A stretch of 64,000 nucleotides of DNA from Nageia nagi (lineage: Eukaryota; Pinophyta): positions 109,306,001 to 109,370,000 of the forward strand of contig JBITNC010000001.1 in NCBI GenBank assembly GCA_050084985.1. The letters run 5' to 3'. The notes under the pieces were generated by a model that was not told the origin of the DNA, did not search any database, and was given only the letters and a program-made list of their open reading frames with translations. Shown here piece by piece: positions 59,430 through 64,000 of the stretch (positions are counted from its first letter, which is position 1; each line of letters starts with the position of its first letter). A program made the translations under genes and the position numbers.

Positions 59430-61622
59430 ATGGAACAGCTCCAGTTATTCTTGCGTAGTCTTTCAAAAGGGGATTTGGATAAATTATTGGTAGAAATCAG
59501 ACATGATGGTCCGGAGGGATCCAGAGGAATGCAACACAGCACTGAGGGTGATAATAGTAATATTCAGGCCACAATGGAAGGTATGCAGAGGCAGATAGAT
59601 AGATTGACAAGGAGATCAGCTCCGCCTGACGAGTCTTTCGAATTCGGTAGTCCTTTATGTGATGACATTCGTAGGCATATGCCGCCAGCCAATTACATTA
59701 AGCCAAAATTCAGTAAGTTCAATGGTGGAGGAGATCCAAGGAGACATATACAAGGATTTAAGGATGAATGTGAACTCACAATTGGTACAGACCAAAGATT
59801 GCAGGCTAAATTCTTCCCCCAGAGCTTGGAAGGAGATGCACGAGAATGGTTCTATGGCTTAACTGAAGGGTCCATTACATCATTTGCAGAATTCAGTGAT
59901 TTGTTTCTGGAGCAATATAAGCATAACATCAGGAAGGAGGTTATGCTATCAGATTTATGTGCTATTAAACAGGACAGTGATGAGCAGCTGGATAAATTCG
60001 TTGTGAGGTTTAAAAAGACATGGCAGCAAGTAAAGACCAAGTTAACAAAAAAAGAGGTAAATAACATTTTTAAAGAAGCTGTTATATTGCCCCTACAATC
60101 ACATGTTATTGATTATACACATCTCACATTTTCCGATATGACATATAGATTGTTAGAGAAAGAAAAAGTCCTTGTGAAGCTAGGGCTTGTAAAGTATAGC
60201 AATGGTGATAAGATTAAAGCAGAAGATGAGAGACCGCAATCGTCAAAGAAGGAGAAAACTATTCATGTGGTTGAGAAGACAAATGTGATGAAAGAGAGGA
60301 AATTTGTGAAATTTCCCATACCGCCGAGGTATATCTTAAAAGATCTTATGGCAAAAAGATTATTACAACCTTTACCAAAGCGTGAGGAAGATCCTACAGT
60401 AGAAAGACCTCCTTGGTATAAGGAAGATAGATATTGCGAATACCATCAGACTAAGGGCCATACTACAAATGGGTGTATAAGCCTTAGGGATAGGGTACAG
60501 AAACTCATAGAAGAAGGATTTTATGTGTGTCCAGCAAAAGTCCAGGATGTGGAGGTAGAGCAACATGTTAATGTAATCTTCCATGAGGATGTTTGTGCGG
60601 CACTTACAAGAGGGAGAGCTAGGGAAGTGGTTGATCCAGTTACCTGCAGGAGGGAGTTACCGAAAGATCCTAGAAGTTTTGATTTGATTGAGCAACTAAA
60701 GAGTACACAAGCTAAGGTTAGTCTTTTTGAGTTACTTCAGATTTCAGCACCTCATAGGGAGATGATGAATCAGGTTTTTAGGAATAGTCAGATAGATCGA
60801 AATATTTCTGTTGCTGCTTTTGCAGAAAAAGCAGAGATTTGGAGTAAAGGGGAAGTTATTACATTTAACCCTAGGGAAAAGCCTAGTAAGGACATCACTA
60901 AACTTCATTCACCTTTGTTCATAGAGGTGAATGTTTTTGGAATAACAGTTAAGAGGTCATTAATAGATAGTGGGGCAGCCCTAAATATTGCTACTACTCA
61001 CTTGTTGGAACAATTTGATCCAGATATGCTACCTCCAAGGGAAGAAACTACCATGAAAGTTAAAGGATTTGATGGTATACCTAGAAAATGTGCAGGAACT
61101 ATCACACTACCGATTAAGGTTGGTAATAAAGTGATTGATACTCTATTTTATATCACGGAAGGAAAACCTTCATTCAACTTTATTCTTGGAAGACCTTGTA
61201 TAGATGATATGGATGGAGTGGCATCAACATTACATAGGTGTTTTAAATTCTATTTTGAGGGGAATGTTTATAAGGTTGAGGCAGATGAGCAGATGGCCAA
61301 GCAATGTAACCTTGTCCTCCCAGAGAGACTGGTTCCATGTGATGTGGAAGATAATACCCTTCAAGCTGGGAATGATCAGGTTTACAGGAAAGCATTACAG
61401 AAACTTAACGTGATGGATATGGGGATTGGTTCATACGTTATCTCAAATGTTAATGAAATTAGTTTGGACGGAAACTTCACTGAACAGCAGCAAGATAAAG
61501 AAGAAGAACGCCCGCGTTCTTTTCCCACGAAAGAGGACCGCCAGCGGTTCTTTTCTAAGGAAAAAGTAGAGAAGGACCAGTCGAGTATAATTCCGTATCA
61601 GGGTGGTGATCACGATTGTTAG
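59430..61622 (+). CDS. Gag-protease ORF of gypsy H (730 aa)
   Basis: The first ATG is 59430; the open frame starts at a GTG at 59415, which a plant would not use. Domains: retrotransposon gag at about residues 90-205 (KFNGGGDPRRHIQGF, then GDAREWFYGLTEGSI, then FVVRFKKTWQQ). A plant-type CEYHQTKGHTTNGC zinc motif starts at C336. The aspartic protease has LIDSGAALN with Asp 513 and FILGRP near 588. The tail holds two GC-rich hairpin motifs (61505, 61535), which code ERPRSF and DRQRFF. Everything looks intact, so it may make particles and process Gag. It ends at TAG 61620, in frame with the next ORF. Confidence 0.95.
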   Translation: MEQLQLFLRSLSKGDLDKLLVEIRHDGPEGSRGMQHSTEGDNSNIQATMEGMQRQIDRLTRRSAPPDESFEFGSPLCDDIRRHMPPANYIKPKFSKFNGGGDPRRHIQGFKDECELTIGTDQRLQAKFFPQSLEGDAREWFYGLTEGSITSFAEFSDLFLEQYKHNIRKEVMLSDLCAIKQDSDEQLDKFVVRFKKTWQQVKTKLTKKEVNNIFKEAVILPLQSHVIDYTHLTFSDMTYRLLEKEKVLVKLGLVKYSNGDKIKAEDERPQSSKKEKTIHVVEKTNVMKERKFVKFPIPPRYILKDLMAKRLLQPLPKREEDPTVERPPWYKEDRYCEYHQTKGHTTNGCISLRDRVQKLIEEGFYVCPAKVQDVEVEQHVNVIFHEDVCAALTRGRAREVVDPVTCRRELPKDPRSFDLIEQLKSTQAKVSLFELLQISAPHREMMNQVFRNSQIDRNISVAAFAEKAEIWSKGEVITFNPREKPSKDITKLHSPLFIEVNVFGITVKRSLIDSGAALNIATTHLLEQFDPDMLPPREETTMKVKGFDGIPRKCAGTITLPIKVGNKVIDTLFYITEGKPSFNFILGRPCIDDMDGVASTLHRCFKFYFEGNVYKVEADEQMAKQCNLVLPERLVPCDVEDNTLQAGNDQVYRKALQKLNVMDMGIGSYVISNVNEISLDGNFTEQQQDKEEERPRSFPTKEDRQRFFSKEKVEKDQSSIIPYQGGDHDC
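61505..61550 (+). repeat. Hairpin motif array 2, inside gag ORF (two copies, 30-bp spacing)
   Basis: AGAACGCCCGCGTTCT (61505) is a perfect 7-bp stem with CC loop, different in sequence from GGACCGCCCGCGGTCC but paired the same way. GGACCGCCAGCGGTTC (61535) has one G-T pair, allowed in RNA. The spacer is 14 bp. Both lie in the disordered tail of Gag. Confidence 0.85.
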
Positions 61623-61637
61623 GACGGAATCCTAGAA

Positions 61638-62456
61638 ATGGTGCAGATCGACGAGTGGGTAAGCAGTTGTTATATTATTGATTGTGAGATTGATGAGGAA
61701 GATGCTATACATACTATAGATCTATTTCAGAATGATGATGTCTTCCTAGAAACATTAGGGGCTAGAACAGAATATTCAGTAAGACATGAAAAGAGAATTC
61801 AAAGGCATTGTCCAGATATACATGCTTGTTTTGAGGAATCCGAAGATGATAAGATTAAAGGATTGGGAGAGTTACCGTTTCCTTTGCCATCAGAAGTTGA
61901 GGTTACTTGGTTGAATGAAGAAATTGAAGAAGTTAATATCGGCTCTCAAGAGACACCACAAATACTAAAAACAGGTAAGCTTCTTGAGGCATCATTGCAG
62001 AATGAATTAGTTCAGTCTTTTCACGATTATTCTGAGTTATTTGCATGGTCTTACAAAGATATGCCAGGATTAGATGAGAATTTTGTGGTTCATAACCTGG
62101 TAGTTGAAAAGGGGGCAATCCCTGTAAAACAAGAGCCATGGAAAATGCCTTTTCAGATTTCATTGCTTGTAAAGAAGGAAACAGAGAAATCGCTAGAAGT
62201 TGGATTCATAAGATCCATAAACTACTCAGAATGGATGGCTGATGTAGTTCCAGTTAAGAAGCCTACAGCAGGATATGAGATGTTGTCATTTATGGATAGC
62301 TTTTCGGGATATAATCAGATTAAAATCAAAGAAAATAATCAACATAAAATAGCTTTTAGAACACCAGGGGGCAACTATTGCTACAAGGTAACCTCGTTTG
62401 GTCTCAATCTGGAATCCGGGGGTGATTCGCAGGGACCTGATTTTTACGGTTTTTGA
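61638..62456 (+). pseudogene. Truncated pol ORF of gypsy H (272 aa)
   Basis: Same frame as the gag-protease ORF and separated from it by one TAG and five codons. Residues 1-150 are the linker before RT (EVTWLNEEIEEVNIGSQETP, then ELFAWSYKDMPGLDENFVVH). At VPVKKP (about 62255) the RT finger and palm part is deleted, and the sequence goes straight to GYEMLSFMDSFSGYNQIKIK and KVTSFGL. It then leaves the RT frame and stops at 62456. No YVDD, RNase H or integrase. It cannot act as RT; the linker part might be made if the TAG is read through. Confidence 0.9.
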
Positions 62457-62472
62457 AAAATCTTCAAGAAAA

Positions 62473-62541
62473 GGACCGCCCGCGGTCTTAGCTGAAGGCC
62501 GCCGGCGTTCTAAGTCAGTAAGAAAGGACCGGCTACGGTCC
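62473..62541 (+). repeat. Hairpin motif array 3, after pol of H (three copies)
   Basis: GGACCGCCCGCGGTCT (62473), AGGCCGCCGGCGTTCT (62496) and GGACCGGCTACGGTCC (62526). The last has a perfect 9-bp stem AAAGGACCG/CGGTCCTTT with loop GCTA. Spacing is 23 and 30 bp. Lies in the presumed 3' untranslated region. Confidence 0.85.
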
Positions 62542-62550
62542 TTTATCTAG

Positions 62551-62744
62551 AAAATTAGCTTATTGAGTATCATGAGAGCATCATAGATGTTTGACGAATG
62601 ATATATCCAGGAGAATAGTGCCTTGAAGTTTCGTGTTCGCAGATCTGAAAATCAGCTTATTGAGTATCATGAGTGCATCATAGATGTTTGACGAATGATA
62701 TATCCAGGAGAATATTGCTTTGAGTTTTTGTGTTTGCAGACTTG
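62551..62744 (+). repeat. 97-bp direct duplication in H
   Basis: AAAATTAGCTTATTGAGTAT at 62551 and AAAATCAGCTTATTGAGTAT at 62648. Units share ATCATAGATGTTTGACGAAT and GATATATCCAGGAGAATA. First of four arrays before the 3' LTR. Confidence 0.92.
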
Positions 62745-62747
62745 AGT

Positions 62748-62908
62748 GATCAGATTATCATGCTTGTGAGTGGGGTCCAGCTCTCGTGATCAGATTACCA
62801 TGCTTGTGAGTGGAGTCCAGCTCCCATGGTCCGATTATCATGTGCTATGAGTGGAGTTCAGCTCCCATTATCAGCTTATCATGCTTCTTAGTGGAGTGTC
62901 AGCTCCAT
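62748..62908 (+). repeat. 40-bp tandem array in H (4 units)
   Basis: GATCAGATTATCATGCTTGT, then GAGTGGGGTCCAGCTC, repeats from 62748, 62788, 62828 and about 62868 with small changes. The last unit is most changed. Confidence 0.9.
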
Positions 62909-62930
62909 CAGTTTCTCACTTGTTTTGCGG

Positions 62931-63294
62931 AGTTCGGTTCTTCGGCAACTGGAGTACACCTCTTGATGAGAGGGCTCAGTTGTGTGGATACTTAGCTCTC
63001 ACATATCTGCTTATCATTGTTTTGCGGAGTTCGGTTCTTCAGCAACTGGAGTACACCTCTTGTATGAGGGCTCAGTTGTGTGGATACTTAGCTCTCCCCC
63101 TCTAGCTTATCATTGTTTTGCGGAGTTCGGTTCTTCGGCAACTGGAGTACACCTCTTGATGAGAGGGCTCAGTTGTGTGGATACTTAGCTCTCACATATC
63201 AGCTTATCACTTGTTTTGCGGAGTTCGGTTCTTCGGCAACTGGAGTACACCTCTTGATGAGAGGGCTCAGTTGTGTGGATACTTAGCTCTCACC
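62931..63294 (+). repeat. 87-98-bp tandem array in H (4 units)
   Basis: TGTTTTGCGGAGTTCGGTTC starts units at 62931, 63018, 63114 and 63212. Each has GGCAACTGGAGTACACCTCT and CAGTTGTGTGGATACTTAGC. Units are almost identical, so the array is young. Small ORFs across it are repeat by-products. Confidence 0.93.
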
Positions 63295-63308
63295 TGTGTT
63301 TGGTTATG

Positions 63309-63455
63309 GTTATCATGTCTTGGCTTGTGAGTTGATCATGTGTGTTATCATGTCTTGTCTTGTGAATTGATCATGTGTGTTATCATGTCTTGTCTTGTGA
63401 GTTGGTCATGTGTGTTATCATGTCTTGTCTTGTGAGTTGTTCATGTTTTGTCTTG
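63309..63455 (+). repeat. 35-bp tandem array in H (4 units)
   Basis: GTTATCATGTCTTGTCTTGT, then GAGTTGATCATGTGT, at 63309, 63344, 63379 and 63414, followed by shortened units with TCTTGTGA up to about 63475. Confidence 0.93.
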
Positions 63456-63804
63456 TGATGTGGTCTTGTCAAGTTGTCGTCCGGCCGGCATGTGTGGTCA
63501 AGTTGTCTGTCTGGTCATTGTCATATGTGTTGTCAAGTTTGTTGTCTTGGGTCATCAACATTGCGGCAAAGATTATCAGCTTATCAGACTATCACCTTCT
63601 ACAGCAAAACGCAAGGGGCAAGCATGCCCAAGGTAATGTAAAAAGGGAGTTTTCTCAACCTATATCTAGCCTTATCATGATGTTGCTTAAGTTTGGAATG
63701 GTTAGTGTTAATCATTGCTTATCAAAATTGCTTGCTATGATGTTGTGTTTTTACTTTGAATGCAAAATCTCAAGTCATCTCATGATTTCTTCGATTTCAC
63801 ATCC
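63456..63804. other. Last part of the 3' untranslated region of H
   Basis: TG-rich decay of the 35-bp array up to about 63545, then unique sequence with ATCAGCTTATCAGACTATC, reminiscent of the 40-bp unit. No coding content is trusted; the 137-aa open frame 63410-63823 mostly covers repeats and runs into the LTR. Confidence 0.5.
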
Positions 63805-63813
63805 AAAGTGGGG
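63805..63813 (+). promoter_or_regulatory. Polypurine tract of H
   Basis: AAAGTGGGG, followed by CATC and then the TG of the 3' LTR at 63818. Short, with one T, as in many plant gypsy elements. Confidence 0.75.
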
Positions 63814-63817
63814 CATC

Positions 63818-64000
63818 TGTTAACACATAAAAATGATTTTATGCTTTTAAATCAATAAATTAATGAAATATGCTTGGCTTAACTATATGTCTTGAATGGA
63901 TAAAAGTGATAATATCAATGTTTGGCTTGAATGGGAATATTGCATGGGTTATTTTGAATATTACATAAATTGTCTTGAATATTGCATGGTATATCTTGAG
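63818..64000 (+). repeat. 3' LTR of H, first 183 bp
   Basis: Identical by eye, base for base, to 58470-58652. The rest lies beyond the window. Confidence 0.96.

Larger units (their letters stand above)
58470..64000 (+). mobile_element. Young non-autonomous gypsy element 'H' (runs off window end)
   Basis: 5' LTR 58470-59338, PBS 59341, gag-protease ORF, truncated pol ORF, hairpin motifs, four tandem arrays, PPT, then the first 183 bp of the 3' LTR (63818-64000), identical to 58470-58652. The RT core is mostly deleted and RNase H and integrase are gone, so it needs a helper. The flank before the LTR is CCCTA; the other flank is outside the window. The PBS class and linker sequence resemble A and B, but gag differs. 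Confidence 0.95.

Noticed and set aside
62810-63188. Three overlapping ORFs with repeated GVHLL-RGLSCVDT
   Set aside because: Translation of the tandem arrays in H; frames shift between units, so no protein is selected.
63410-63823. 137-aa ORF at the end of H, possible env-like gene
   Set aside because: Covers the 35-bp repeat and runs into the PPT/LTR; no signal peptide plus fusion-like or coiled-coil pattern.
1-64000. Host protein-coding gene, tRNA or miRNA gene
   Set aside because: No ORF outside retroelements shows a recognisable domain or splice-site-bounded exon series; nothing tRNA-like was noticed, but no structural scan could be run.

Overview
This window looks like intergenic DNA from a large, repeat-rich seed-plant genome. 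No intact host gene, tRNA or rRNA was recognised. Everything that can be identified is LTR retrotransposon, at all stages from fresh insertion to near-unreadable fossil. The plant origin rests on the element types: Ty3/gypsy of Tat-like build (a second RNase H after the RT-RNase H, G-patch linker, extra ORFs), chromovirus-like gypsy, Sirevirus-like Ty1/copia with 2.7-kb LTRs, and a plant mobile domain (PMD) ORF. The species cannot be told. The old parts are very AT-rich and poor in CpG, whereas the two youngest elements carry CpG-rich blocks.

Layout. (1) 1-16.5 kb: a degenerate gypsy element on + (gag from about 1507, protease, RT, two RNase H, integrase to about 9185). It is followed by an unrecognised sense ORF (9286-10815), an antisense ORF with a recognisable PMD (14510-12604) and a repeat-bearing AT-rich tail. 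(2) 17.6-24.5 kb: gypsy 'A' on the minus strand, with one LTR, PBS and all pol domains, heavily decayed. (3) 24.6-26.3 kb: a gypsy gag fossil on minus, then a 352-bp tandem dimer. (4) 30,447-35,728: a complete chromovirus-like gag-protease element 'C' with TSD AGGTG, inserted in an older short tandem repeat. (5) 36.6-38.7 kb: a lone LTR of family A/B and a solo LTR with TSD TCCTT. (6) 38.7-45.9 kb: gypsy 'B' (same family as A) on +, inserted in the gag start of another gypsy 'E' and truncated in integrase. (7) 46,284-54,498: Sirevirus-like copia 'F' with paired 2.7-kb LTRs, TSD CCTAT, PBS and PPT, but with most of integrase, RT and RNase H deleted. It sits in an older LTR-like sequence. (8) 57.0-58.5 kb: a decayed copia 'G', interrupted at 58,470 by the youngest element, gypsy 'H' (58,470 to beyond the window end). 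The visible 183 bp of H's 3' LTR are identical to its 5' LTR.

How the parts work together. F, H and C keep cis signals (LTR, PBS, and for F and H a PPT) and some gag/protease coding, but none can encode a working RT and integrase. They fit non-autonomous elements that depend on enzymes from relatives elsewhere. The most unusual signal is in H: eight copies of a 16-bp GC-rich hairpin motif (core GGACCGC-N2-GCGGTCC), most exactly 30 bp apart. They occur in the transcribed LTR, in the end of the gag ORF and in the 3' untranslated region, with paired arm changes that keep the stem. H also has four different tandem arrays before its 3' LTR.
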